From Brachionus koreanus (Eukaryota; Rotifera; Eurotatoria; Ploima; Brachionidae): a stretch of 64,000 bases of DNA. Made by a program: the position numbers and the translations under genes. Location: NCBI GenBank assembly GCA_016987375.1, contig PJRA01000412.1:912408-976407 (forward strand). Direction: 5' to 3'. Under the pieces are notes generated by a model. It had not been told where the DNA came from. It was given only the letters and a program-made list of their open reading frames with translations, and did no database searches. Below, piece after piece: positions 1-10,330 of the stretch. Position 1 is the first letter of the stretch; the number at the start of each line of letters is the position of its first letter.

Positions 1-224
1 TAAAATATTTTATTAAATGAATTTTTTTAAACAAAAATGAATTTTAAATTTTGAAAAAAAAAAAACTAAACTGAAAAAGGAAAGTTCTATGAAATGATTA
101 CATTTACAAACAATATTCGACTTGAATTTTTTTTTCAATTACCATAATCTAAAAATTTTAAAACTTTTTCGTTTACAAGACACAAAACACAAAATGTTGA
201 AAATTAAATGCTCATATTTACAAT

Positions 225-3200
225 TTACTTTTTAGACTTTTTAGTTTTCGAAGCGGAACTAGTCGTCGACGACGAACTAGTATCCATTTTAGTCATAGCT
301 TCTGATTTTCGCTTAGAACTAGACTTGGGAGTTTCGACCGTTTCTGTTTTAACACTAGTTGAAGAACGTGAAGTAGACGCTCTAGATGACTTTCCATTCT
401 GCTGACTGCTGTTCAAGTCATAATTTCCCAATGCAGTCTTGCTCTTATTACTCGATGCATTCTTTTTTTTCTCTGCTTTTTCTTTTTCTTCGAGTTCAGC
501 ATTTTCTTTTTCAATTAGTGTAATCAAAGTGTTACATCTACGCTGCAATTCAACCGAAGTCCTTGATTTAATAAACCAATCGAATCTGAATTGGGGCGCT
601 TGTCTCACTGCATATCTGAGCTCATCATAAACATTTTCTTTATCAAAGCCAAGTTTATGCAAAAAACAAATCAAAAATCTATCTTCTTCTTCGGTATAAT
701 TTTTGCCCTTGTTCGATCCGTATTGGATTTTAAGTTGGTAAAACGGTGCTTTGTATCTGGCCATTTTGGCATCCAACGCTTTTTTAATACTTATTCTTCT
801 CTGAATTTTGGATTCGCCCTTTTCAATTTGAGCAATTATTTTGTCACAATCTTGAAGCTCAGTGCATCGATCCCAGAACACTTTGGCATATTCTTTGACC
901 TCCTTGCCACTTTTACCATCGACTTCTTTGGCAATGCTGTCCAAGTCATCTCGGCCATATTTTTCATTTGCTTTTACGAACTGGATAAAATCTCGTTTAG
1001 ACCAATTGGCAAAGCCTTGTGTTAAAAGATTTTCTCTATCAGATATTTCTTCTTCTGTCAAAGGTTCGGCCTCGTCTATTTTTTTTTGCTCCTCTAGCTG
1101 TTGTTTCTCAGCTTCGTCGGGTGCCAAGTCTAAGTCTTTGACAGCCTTGTAGTTGATCGATTTGCGAAAGGCGTATATTTCCCTATCCAAATATTCGAAC
1201 AGTTTAGGTGGATAGAATTGAAAGTCCTGGACATAAGGTTGTTTAGGAGGCCGCGGTGCTTTGTGAATCTTTGGCTCACCCTGCCTTAGTGCATCTCTAA
1301 AGTAGGAATCAACTGCATAGTTGGCCTTACGCTCTCGTTTAGGCGGCTCAATCCACTTTATACCCAGAGCTGAAGCTTGCTTCTTCTTCCAGTCTTCTCC
1401 CTCCCAATTGTACACACTAAATTCTTTTTCTTTATTCTCGGCAGCTTCTTCTTCATTGTCAATAGTAAACTTTCTCAATTGACCCTCTCCTAATTGTTCT
1501 AATTTTTTTTTCATCTCTTCTGTTCGCTTTTGGCCTTCGGCTAAAATTTCATCTATTTCTTTGTCTGTTATATCGGATTCTTTTGATGAGAAAACATAAT
1601 TAGCACCATGTCTAATCATGCTCAGCATTTGATCCTTGTCCAATTTGTTGCCTGAGTCGGTCAGCCTTCCTTGCTGTATTACTACATGATCAAGTCTTAG
1701 TTTTGTCTCAGCACGATAGATTATTCTCTCCTCGACAGTGTTGTCAGTTATAAGCCTAAATACACGCACTGTTTTTGTTTGACCGATGCGATGAGCTCTG
1801 TCCATGGCTTGAAGATCAGATTGTGGATTCCAATCAGAGTCGTAGATTATGACCGTATCAGCGGTCATCAAATTAATGCCCAAACCGCCAGCTCTGGTGC
1901 TCAACATGTAAATAAATTTTGTTGAACCAGGCGCATTGTATGCAGCTATGGACTCAGTTCTTATTTCATGATCTGTATTGCCGTCCAATCGACAATATTC
2001 GTAGTTTTTCCACAAACAATAATCTTCCAAAATGTCCAACACTTTTGTCATTTGAGTAAAAATGAGAACCCTGTGTCCTTGTTGTTTTAGCCTGGCTAAT
2101 AGTTTATCCAAAAGAACCATTTTTCCACATGAGTCAACCAAATGTTGATCGGTTGTGTACGGTGGACCTGGTTCAACACCGTCAAACAAATACGGATGGT
2201 TGCACACTTTTCTCAACTGCATTATTATGTTTAGCAATCTTACTTTGTCTGTCTTGCCTGGGCCAGCGTTAAGTAAATCAAAGTCTTTAAGTAAAAGTTT
2301 TGTGTATATTTGTCTTTGAATGGCTGACAAGCCGACATAAAGTTTAGTTTCTATTTTTGGCGGAAGTCGTTTTTCAACATCGGATTTTAAGCGTCTTAGC
2401 AAAAATGGCTTTAAAACTTGGTGTAATTTTGTAACCAAAGTCTCGTCTTTGTCCAAACATTTATCCATGTCGAATAATTCTGTAAATTCATCATCAGACG
2501 AAAATATGCTTGGTACTAGAAAGTTGAGCAAAGCCCATAATTCGTGCAAATTGTTCTGTAATGGTGTACCAGTGATTAATAGACGATTTTGTGATGACAA
2601 TTGACGAACAGTGACAGCCAATTTGGACTCATCGTTTTTAATTCTGTGTGCTTCGTCAATTATTAGGTACTTCCAGTTGATTTTTTTCAAAGCGGACTTT
2701 TCAATAATAACCATTTCATAAGTTGTGATAAGAACCTCCCATTTTTCTGGATGGTTCAAAGTTTCTTTTATAAACCCGTTTCGTTCTTCTGCATTTCCTT
2801 TTAGACAAGCAACTGTTAGACTTGGACACCACTTGTTAAATTCATTTACCCAATTTTGAAGAGTTGACTTGGGCGTGATTACTATGTGTGGTCTAGCTTT
2901 GTTCTGAAAGTGTTTCATGTAGCCTACCAAAGAAATTGTCTGCAGAGTTTTACCAAGACCCATTTCATCGGCAAGAATTCCATTCAGACCACTCATGTAC
3001 AGAGATATCATCCAATTAAGACCTCTAACTTGATAGTCTCTCATTTCTCCATTTTTAATGTACCAGGGAGACGAGCCAAAATGCGTAATCACTTCCTGAT
3101 CATCTTCAAATTCTTTTGCCTCTGCCATTAGTTCCTCGTCTTCATCTTCTTGAGTCATGCGGTGACGATTGTTTTCATTTGAAGTGTTAAGATCGGCTGA

Positions 3201-3275
3201 TTTTTTAGACGCTTTTTTCATTTGAGGCTCGCTCAGCGCCTTTAATTTTTCTATTTTTTGGAGTATTTTTTCCAT
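225..3275 (-). CDS. ISWI: ISWI-family chromatin remodeling ATPase (SMARCA1/SMARCA5 orthologue)
   Basis: One uninterrupted frame of 1016 residues. ISWI is the ATPase that slides nucleosomes in ACF/CHRAC/NURF-type complexes in the nucleus. Visible in order: an AutoN-like basic/acidic segment near residues 37-50 (RHR then TQEDEDEEL); a Snf2 ATPase with DEMGLGKT at 103-110 and DEAH at 207-210; a helicase C lobe with the GTPLQNN and DRAHRIGQ signatures; then the HAND-SANT-SLIDE half, with the ALDAKM...YKAPF region and the EEDRFL SANT helix. The tail is lysine/serine-rich. The N terminus ahead of AutoN is shorter than in human SMARCA5 (1052 aa), but all catalytic parts are present. The ATG is followed in frame by the conserved region, and the sequence upstream is AT-rich without coding signal. 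No intron is seen in 3 kb, unlike most other genes here. This suggests intron loss or an old retrocopy that stayed intact. Confidence 0.97.
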   Translation of the reverse strand: MEKILQKIEKLKALSEPQMKKASKKSADLNTSNENNRHRMTQEDEDEELMAEAKEFEDDQEVITHFGSSPWYIKNGEMRDYQVRGLNWMISLYMSGLNGILADEMGLGKTLQTISLVGYMKHFQNKARPHIVITPKSTLQNWVNEFNKWCPSLTVACLKGNAEERNGFIKETLNHPEKWEVLITTYEMVIIEKSALKKINWKYLIIDEAHRIKNDESKLAVTVRQLSSQNRLLITGTPLQNNLHELWALLNFLVPSIFSSDDEFTELFDMDKCLDKDETLVTKLHQVLKPFLLRRLKSDVEKRLPPKIETKLYVGLSAIQRQIYTKLLLKDFDLLNAGPGKTDKVRLLNIIMQLRKVCNHPYLFDGVEPGPPYTTDQHLVDSCGKMVLLDKLLARLKQQGHRVLIFTQMTKVLDILEDYCLWKNYEYCRLDGNTDHEIRTESIAAYNAPGSTKFIYMLSTRAGGLGINLMTADTVIIYDSDWNPQSDLQAMDRAHRIGQTKTVRVFRLITDNTVEERIIYRAETKLRLDHVVIQQGRLTDSGNKLDKDQMLSMIRHGANYVFSSKESDITDKEIDEILAEGQKRTEEMKKKLEQLGEGQLRKFTIDNEEEAAENKEKEFSVYNWEGEDWKKKQASALGIKWIEPPKRERKANYAVDSYFRDALRQGEPKIHKAPRPPKQPYVQDFQFYPPKLFEYLDREIYAFRKSINYKAVKDLDLAPDEAEKQQLEEQKKIDEAEPLTEEEISDRENLLTQGFANWSKRDFIQFVKANEKYGRDDLDSIAKEVDGKSGKEVKEYAKVFWDRCTELQDCDKIIAQIEKGESKIQRRISIKKALDAKMARYKAPFYQLKIQYGSNKGKNYTEEEDRFLICFLHKLGFDKENVYDELRYAVRQAPQFRFDWFIKSRTSVELQRRCNTLITLIEKENAELEEKEKAEKKKNASSNKSKTALGNYDLNSSQQNGKSSRASTSRSSTSVKTETVETPKSSSKRKSEAMTKMDTSSSSTTSSASKTKKSKK

Positions 3276-3858
3276 TTCGGCAAATTAAAAAATAAAATTT
3301 AAATCAATTTCGTTTATTTATCAAATACTTTTGCTTATAAATAGTGGTATAAATTTGAATTTATTCTTGATTTAGTTGACTGTAAGTGTGACTCTTTTGA
3401 AAATGAAAATTAATTGCAGAAAAAAAATATTTAATACTATGGAAAATTTGATCTATTATATATGAAACTTAGAATTATTATTCTGAATTTTTGCATAATT
3501 ATTTTAGCTGTTCATTTAATTGTCTTATTTTTATGCTGATTAATAGAATTTTTCTGAATGCCATAACTCTGATTTCATTCAGCAAATGGAAGCTTTTTTT
3601 TTATTTTTCGAGTCAGATAAAGAATATCTGAATCTGAATATTAAAAAATAGAATTATATAAAACAAAAATTTTTGTATAATTTTTATTTGAATTTTTAGA
3701 ATTGGACTGTTGATCGAAAAGTGGCTATTTACATAGAAAATTAAAATTTGATATTTTTATGGTAGAAAAAAGTCCAAATTATAATGAAAATTTTTAGATT
3801 TAATTTATAATATCTTATTGAAAATGGCCAAAAATTATGCGATCATATATTGAGTATA

Positions 3859-3918
3859 TGTTCATGTCCTTATTGGTACGAAAATTTGGTATGCAAATAT
3901 GCTATTGGTATTGAAAAC
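3859..3918 (+). mobile_element. Relic of a SWIM zinc finger from a MULE-type transposase
   Basis: Twenty codons read CSCPYWYENLVCKYAIG plus a few more residues. This lines up closely with the SWIM finger of the transposase relic at 52.8-53.2 kb (CSCPYWKKNFICKHVIG). The last zinc ligand, normally His, is Tyr here, and both flanks are disrupted by stops. It is a decayed fragment, not a gene. Confidence 0.6.
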
Positions 3919-4012
3919 ATTTTCATTAAAATTTGAATCAGTTTCCCGGCTTAAACTTAGATAAAGAATTTTTTTTTTTTTAATTTAAATAATTCTGTCT
4001 ATAAGGCTTAAA

Positions 4013-4045
4013 ACAAATAAATAATAATAATAATAATAATAAAAA
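4013..4045. repeat. AAT trinucleotide microsatellite
   Basis: About ten near-perfect AAT units inside the AT-rich spacer between the ISWI gene and its neighbour. The rest of the 3276-4384 spacer shows only the SWIM relic and homopolymer tracts. Confidence 0.85.
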
Positions 4046-4384
4046 TAAAGAAGCTACATATATAAGTTCAATCATCAATTGAATTAGTCAATAATTATCC
4101 AGTACCTGTTTTAAATTCAGTAACTTTTATTTTTTATTGATTTTTAATTTTTTTTTAATCTGAACGAGCTTTAGCTCGGCAAAGATAATACAAATAAATA
4201 CATATATGCATGTTTTAGTATTTATTTACATGTAAGAAATTGATTGAATAAAAAATTAATAATTAATAAAATAATAGTTTTTCTTTATCAAAATGTCTTT
4301 ATTAGTGTTTCCAATAGTAAATAATAAATTTTATTCAATAAATTATATATTTTATTGTAATAAAGTAAGCTCTAGTTAATATTT

Positions 4385-5395
4385 TTATTCGAATACTTGA
4401 ATGATATTATCAATATCACAATCTACTGCCATAAATACACCCTTATTCTTTTTTGAGACAACTCCAGCCTTTTCTTTGTTGAAATATTGAACCTTTCCAT
4501 TGAATAAATTCTCAAAAAACTCTCTGCAATAAATTAAGTTAAATGAGTTTGAAAAAGCTGATTTAGCCCAGTCTATTCTCCCATCAAAAACTGTTTTTTC
4601 AGCTAATTGACCAAGCTCTTTTATGGCACATTTTGGTTGAAGAGAATAATCTTCTCCTATTTTAGGCGATGATGCGTTCAGATTATTAACTTGTGATCTA
4701 AAAACCATATGCGCCCCTTCATGTATAAAAATTCGTGTTAATTCAAATTTTGTAAACTCATCTATTAAATCTGGATATTTTGATTCCCTGATAGTATTCA
4801 TAAACTCTTTGATGTGAAAATTGTTGATGTATATTTTGTTTTTTCCCGCAAAAGCATAAACTTCCATCAATTTGGAATCAAAGAATTGAAAATTTAATTT
4901 GCTAAAATCGTATTCAACTTTTTCTAATCCAGTAAGCCTCACGATTTCCAAAATTGAATTTTGAATTTCTTGATTGCAGGTCAACTTTTTTAAAAATTCA
5001 ATAAAACCAACAAGCAATTGGTCCAAATTCTCAATGGCCACAAAAGACGAAAATAGATTAAAAAAATACACGAAATTGCTTTTGACTAAATCACTCTTGC
5101 TTAAATGTAGCAAAAAAATGGCTTGAGCAGTCAAAGATTTTGTAACCATTTTCTCTTTTAGGAATTTTACAAATGTCTCCAGATGTTCTTTCAAGTATTT
5201 TGACTCATAAAATCTACTATTGACTGAAAGGTTCTTTACGATGGCATTTTTCAATAAATTAAAATTCTCTTCACTTTGGATAACAATTTTTGTTGGTGTT
5301 TTATTGGCATAATTTTGATGGTAAAAAATTCGAAAATCAACCAAATTTTCAGAGCCAAGCTGTTCATAAAATTTGACAAAATTTTCAAAATCCAT
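4385..5395 (-). CDS. Orphan protein with an HExxH motif, putative metallopeptidase-like
   Basis: 336 residues in a single exon. I do not recognise the family. The N-terminal two thirds are helical and lysine/phenylalanine-rich. A strand-like segment (KNKIYINNFHI) precedes a hydrophobic stretch leading into RIFIHEGAHMVFR. HEGAH at 225-229 matches the zinc-binding HExxH of gluzincin-type peptidases. Candidate third ligands are the acidic residues 30-40 positions downstream (IKELGQLAEK), but no signature fixes which. No signal peptide or membrane segment is seen. The start was placed at the ATG at 5395, which has a good context (ACACCATGG). The frame stays open upstream to a TTG at 5494, but that stretch is part of a repeated non-coding block. 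Catalytic activity is inference from one motif only. Confidence 0.7.
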   Translation of the reverse strand: MDFENFVKFYEQLGSENLVDFRIFYHQNYANKTPTKIVIQSEENFNLLKNAIVKNLSVNSRFYESKYLKEHLETFVKFLKEKMVTKSLTAQAIFLLHLSKSDLVKSNFVYFFNLFSSFVAIENLDQLLVGFIEFLKKLTCNQEIQNSILEIVRLTGLEKVEYDFSKLNFQFFDSKLMEVYAFAGKNKIYINNFHIKEFMNTIRESKYPDLIDEFTKFELTRIFIHEGAHMVFRSQVNNLNASSPKIGEDYSLQPKCAIKELGQLAEKTVFDGRIDWAKSAFSNSFNLIYCREFFENLFNGKVQYFNKEKAGVVSKKNKGVFMAVDCDIDNIIQVFE

Positions 5396-5471
5396 GGTGT
5401 TTTCACGATTTCTAAAATTATGAAATGACTGAAAATTCAACTGTAAATAGGGAGTTTCAAAGCTAAAAATA

Positions 5472-5643
5472 AAGCTAAATGAAGTGTCTTTCAAGCTCTG
5501 AATTATAAATTATAATTTTTAAAAACTTGAGAATTTTTTGCTCTCAACTAAACAATTTGGATGATTCTAAGCTAAAGATAGAAAAACAAATGGTGACTGA
5601 AGCTAAATGAAGTGTCTTTCAAGCTCTAAATTATAAATTTAAT
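5472..5643. repeat. Two copies of a repeated block upstream of the HExxH gene
   Basis: The string AAGCTAAATGAAGTGTCTTT followed by CAAGCTCT occurs at 5472-5499 and again at 5600-5627. In both copies it continues into similar ATTATAAATT sequence. A third copy of the core lies at 6308-6330. All lie within 1 kb upstream of the 4385-5395 gene, so they could be promoter modules or short duplications. Confidence 0.75.
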
Positions 5644-5830
5644 TCCTCTTTTATTTAAATTTTAACTGTAAAAAAAAATTTATTTAAAAATTAATTATTA
5701 ATAAAAATTAAAAAATAAAATTGTAAAAATTTCTTTTATTTTGTAGTTAGTTTGTTCTTAAGCAAATTATAGCATAAATTCAAAAATATAAGCATTAAAA
5801 GACAAACAACTTTTTTGATTATGTTGACTC

Positions 5831-6052
5831 TTAACACTCAAAGGACCGGCGGTGTCATTTTGACACTTTTTCAAAATTTCAAATTTAATTTTTTAATTAA
5901 CTATCAATCATATATGCATGTTTTAGTATTTATTTTAAAGCTTTGAAAATGGTCTTTTAAATTTAGTCTTTTTCATATTACAGACTTTTATGGAACTGAT
6001 GAAACATTTAAACAAATTTTTTGACAAAAATAGCCGGTCCTTTGAGTGTTAA
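5831..6052. mobile_element. TTAA-flanked MITE, piggyBac-like (copy 1)
   Basis: TTAA at each end brackets a 17-bp perfect inverted repeat: CACTCAAAGGACCGGC at the left and its complement GCCGGTCCTTTGAGTG at the right. The 222-bp length, TTAA target site and lack of coding capacity fit a piggyBac-type miniature element. The interior contains CATTTTGACACTTTTTCAAA, which is related to the interior of the element at 42.5 kb. Confidence 0.75.
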
Positions 6053-6269
6053 GCTCTGCTGACAAAATAAAAGATGAAATAAAAAACTTTTAATTTTCAG
6101 TGATCTAATGTATTTTATGCTTAGGAAATTAAAATATATAAGGGTAAGTCAAAATATTTTGCGTTTTTTTTTTTAACTTTTTTTAATTTAGCAATAGCTA
6201 GCTGATCTTCAAAATACTTACCGTTATGCTCTTTGGTCTTTCGCTATATCTTATATCATTCAAGGCTTT

Positions 6270-6330
6270 TGATTCTAAGATTAAGACAGAAAAACAACGC
6301 GGTACTGAAGCTAAATGAAGTGTCTTTCAA
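6270..6330. repeat. Third copy of the AAGCTAAATGAAGTGTCTTT block
   Basis: The sequence from 6270 matches 5565-5627 imperfectly over about 60 bp (TTCTAAG, AGAAAAACAA, then the shared core). Between here and 7172 I see no gene, only AT-rich sequence. Confidence 0.65.
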
Positions 6331-7172
6331 TTTGAAATTTTTTTACCAGTAGCCGCTTGTATGGTATTAACAAAATGTTGTTTAGGTTGTATATTTGGTC
6401 TATAGAACAAATTTCTGTGTAAATTTTATCATTAGACTCTGATAACAAAGAAATAGTGTTGTTATAGAAAACTTTTGACACAATTATTTAACTAATTTTT
6501 TTACATTTCCAATTTTTGTAACAAATGTAAGGGCTAATTGAAGCCGTGGCTAACAGGAATGGGACTTGAGGTCGTTGTTGAAGATGTCATTGATGGCGTA
6601 GTGATCAAGTTTTTTCTTAAAGAAAGCCGCTTATTTTTGTACTGAAAGAAGTCTATGTCTGTTGAATTATGAATTCCAACTAAATTTTGTAATTTTGAAA
6701 TTATTTTTTTAAAAATAGAAAAATCAATAATAGAACAAAATTTTGTTTCAGAAGAATTTTATTTTTTAAATTTTTGGCTTGTCTTGTCACTTTGAATTGA
6801 AAAATTGCGCATTAAACCTCATTTTGAGAATATTTTATCAAAAAATGGCAAAAAAACATTCAGCCACATGTCTGTAAAAAATATATACAAGTCACCATTT
6901 TCCATTATCTTGTTAGCAAGTCTTCTAGTTTGTCTATGATTAGAAAATTAAATGAAAAATACTCTATTTGAAGGCGCAAGTTCGGTTCCTCGGTCAAAAA
7001 ACGTTTTCTAAACAGGCAAATGTTGAAACAAAGCTTCCAAACATGTTCAAAATAAGATTCATCATTCTAAAATAGTCTGATAAAAAGCGTGTTAAAAGCA
7101 CAATCATAGGCTTTATTAGCTAGATATATATTCACAAGATTAAATATATTTCAAACAAATTTTAATAATAAA

Positions 7173-7750
7173 TTAGCTTTTGCAGACGACTATTATAAAA
7201 AATTTAAAGGCACTTTGTTTGCGAATTGTTTGTGTAATGGCAAGTGAGGTCTTTCGACAAGTTTTGATGGGTTCGTCTGAAATTTCAGATAAACTTGTTA
7301 ATAGAGAATTGTTAAAATGTTTAACTAGTTTGGATAAAGTTGGTACTGGTGGAGGTGATTTTCTTAAACAGTTTCGTAAATTTTTTGGTAAGAATCGCTC
7401 TGGAGTTTTATCGTTTTCTATAGTGTTAACATTTTGCTTGCAGTACCAAAAGTATTTCCATCTAAGGCGATACTCTAAATCGTTTATGTCTGAGTTTAGA
7501 TACTTCTTTGGGTAAAGAGGCTGATGTGGTATAAAATTAAGTCCAAAAGAGAGTGCTTTTCTTGCAAATGCAGGTATGATGTCAGCGGCGTTTTGTGAAA
7601 TTAAGAAGAGTCCCTTGGAAAAATCGGTCAGTTTGTAGAGATTTGATTTATCGGCATAGGGTGATTCAGTTGGTTTAGATGTATTCGTGTTTTTGTAAGG
7701 GATTGTATTTATTTTTATGATAATATTTTTTATCTTTCTGAGGCAAATTT
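7173..7750 (-). pseudogene. Fragment of a Penelope-like retroelement (region N-terminal to the RT)
   Basis: A frame of about 190 codons without an ATG is open on the minus strand and has clear coding character. It includes ALSFGLNFIPHQPLYPKKYL followed a little later by LEYRLRWKYFWYC. A 'shared-start, x-x-GLxFxP' block followed by an LRxKxFF-type helix is typical of the region upstream of the reverse transcriptase in Penelope-like elements. Further upstream, to about 7925, the reading continues only with frame changes and stops. No RT or GIY-YIG domain follows, so this is a truncated, inactive copy. Family assignment is by recognition, not alignment. Confidence 0.55.
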
Positions 7751-8142
7751 AGTAACAAAAAGGAACGGAATTTGTTTTTAGCTTGACGAGAAGAGTTTTT
7801 GGAGAAAAATTCTGGTATTTTGATGTTGGTTGTGTTTTGAGTGGATTATGACGGATAAGTTTGGTAATTTCTGACCATTCATGTTTGTTGTTGATGTAGT
7901 TGTTGTGGGAGGTTTAGGGTTAAAGTCCCTTTTTCACGGGATAATAAATAAATTATTTTTTTCTTATATTTTTTAGATTTTTGTTTAAAAAATTTAAGAT
8001 TAAATTTTATTATTAAATTTTTTTTATATTCTTAACAGCTTTAAAAAAATATTAATCTTTAGTTAATTTTTTTGTAAAAGGGTTGCCTAGATTTTACTAT
8101 AAATAAATAGTAAAAAAAAATCTAGGTATTAAGTTTGTCGTG

Positions 8143-8162
8143 TCTGTCCGTCCGTCCGTCTG
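8143..8162. repeat. GTCC-type tetranucleotide microsatellite
   Basis: Short GTCC/GTCT array about 20 bp before the left inverted repeat of the next element. Confidence 0.7.
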
Positions 8163-8184
8163 TGGACAGCCAAAAGTACATGAA

Positions 8185-9744
8185 GGCTGCTTTGTATAAA
8201 TTAGTTCAAGATCAGCAGAGCCACAAGTGCAACTTAAAACCTTACAAAATTTTTTTCTTTTTTTAAATCTGTGTTAGGTAACGTGTTTTTATTTTCTAAA
8301 TTTTGTTTATTTTTTTAACAATTCAACCCATACGTGGTCGTGGTAGACCAGGAAAAAAGTGTCAACAATGTTCAAACCAATCAATCAAACAAAAGAGCTG
8401 CTTCAAACAGTAATCAAATTGATGCTGAAGATAGAAGCAATAATAAAAGAAAAAATTAAAAACTCACTTATTATATATAGATTTTTTCATTTTCTTGTCT
8501 ATCAAATAATTTATTTATCTAGTAAAAATATTTTTATAGAGTGTTTTGTTTTTTTTTCCTTTAGTTAATAAAAATATCTAGTTGATTTCAACTTTTTTAT
8601 CTTTTAATATAATACCTAGTAAAATTCATCTTTCTATCTAGTACAATTAATCCTATGCCAATTCTTTTGTCTATCAAAATTTGAAATTTGTTAAGTTTTA
8701 TTTTTGCCCCATCCAACAAACAGCAACATCATTTTATATTTTGATATATTTTGCCATTTTAAATGATAAAAAATAATTTAGATAAATGGTCAAAATTGTC
8801 GGTTGCCACCAAAAATATCTCAATATTTATAAATTGCTATTTTTAGAAATTTTCGAAAGGTTTTCCCGGATTAATTTACTTTTTTTATTTTTTGTCTCTT
8901 GATAAAAAAAATTTAATTTTTAGCTATTTTAGAAGAACTAGTTTGTTGAGACGAATGGACAATTATTGAAAATATTGAAAAAAAATTTTTTTTTTAAATA
9001 TAATTTTCTTGATGAAAAAAAACTCATAAGTTAAAAAATTAGTAAGACCAAGCAATATTTTTTATCAGCTATCAATTAATTGAATTTAGTTGATAAATTT
9101 TTGTCTTAGTAAATTTATTTGAGTGTATATTTAATTATTTGTTTATTTAGCCTATTAATTCTAAATCCTTATGTATAAAGATTAAAAATGTTAAATTGTC
9201 CTCAAACCCTTGAACCTAAACATTGTTAAGGCATTTCTTACTAATATCCTATTAGTTTTTAATTTGAGTATTTTATTAAATGAATCTATTGATGCTGAAG
9301 ATAGAAGCAAATATAATTTTTATCAAACCATTTTTGGTTCGACTAGTTTTTTTAATATCCAAATTAAATTAAATTTTTATTCAAGATATTATATATATTC
9401 TTAATAATACTAATAATAATATTGAATCAATTATTTTTCCAAAAATCATTAATCATTTCAAAAAATTAATGGACAGAATTTTTATTTATTTATTTCTTTA
9501 ATTTGACTTAAAATTAATGAATAAAAAAACAAACTCTGTAATTTGTATTCATGGCGACCGACATAGACTCAGACAGAATTTTCAATTTTCAATAAATTGA
9601 ATCAAAAACATTCAAAATTAGTCTCAATAATCTAAATAAAATTTAACCTTATTTTTTTAGTCTATAAAAATTTATCGATTTTTGTAAGGTTTTAAGTTGC
9701 ACTTGTGGCTCTGCTGATCTTGAACTAATTTATACAAAGCAGCC
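8185..9744. mobile_element. 1.56-kb DNA element with perfect 65-bp terminal inverted repeats
   Basis: 8185-8249 and 9680-9744 are exact reverse complements over 65 bases, starting GGCTGCTTTGTATAAATTAG. No convincing target duplication is visible (left flank GTACATGAA, right flank AAATCCTTT). The interior holds a broken coding tail at 8327-8460. It has an AT-hook-like RGRGRPGKKC, then, after a frame change, a stretch ending in IDAEDRSNNKRKN. The same 22-bp IDAEDRSK-coding string recurs at 9289-9310. AT-hook tails follow SWIM domains in MULE-type transposases, and a similar RGRGRPRK tail is present at 52.8 kb. Perfect arms suggest recent mobility or conversion, while the gut is decayed, so it is probably non-autonomous. 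Confidence 0.8.
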
Positions 9745-10330
9745 AAATCCTTTCAAATTTAGTCAAACTAGTATACTGTCAAATATGTAAATCGCAACTA
9801 ATTGTAATTATGGAGGTTAGATTTTTTCTTATTACTTCAAAAGGTTTGCACTAAGCCATACTAATTATGGACAACGAATCCGCAATTTACTCTTTTTTTT
9901 CGCAATAAAAAAGCTGTGTAGGTATAATTTTTAGGTCATTGGATTTTCATTTGGCTCACTATATTTAAAAAAACTGTCTAGACTTGATTATTATATTTGC
10001 AATTTTTTTAAATAAAATAATATTTTTTTTTAGATTAGCTTGTATATTAGGTTGATTTTCATTTATAGATAGCTCTCTCTCAAATTGCTTTCAAGATTGG
10101 ACAATTAAAAATTTGTAACATAAATTTTCAAATTACATTAGTTTCAAGTAAACAATTCAAATTTCATACACAGACTGTTCGATTTTTTCGTGTCGGTAAA
10201 AACTAAAATAATTTTTTTTGCATATTGATCCGAAACGAACTAATTTAAAAGAAACATTTTAGATAAGACTTTATTTTATTTTAAAATTTTTGTTTTGTTT
10301 TGCGACCAGACTAGTTTAATAAACAACGAA

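Noticed and set aside
5396..5494. N-terminal extension of the HExxH gene from TTG
   Set aside because: No ATG. The stretch includes a copy of a repeat that also occurs twice in non-coding sequence, and the ATG at 5395 has a better context.
7180..7515. 111-codon plus-strand frame
   Set aside because: It lies opposite a longer minus-strand frame with clear retroelement-like protein text, so it is taken as a shadow.
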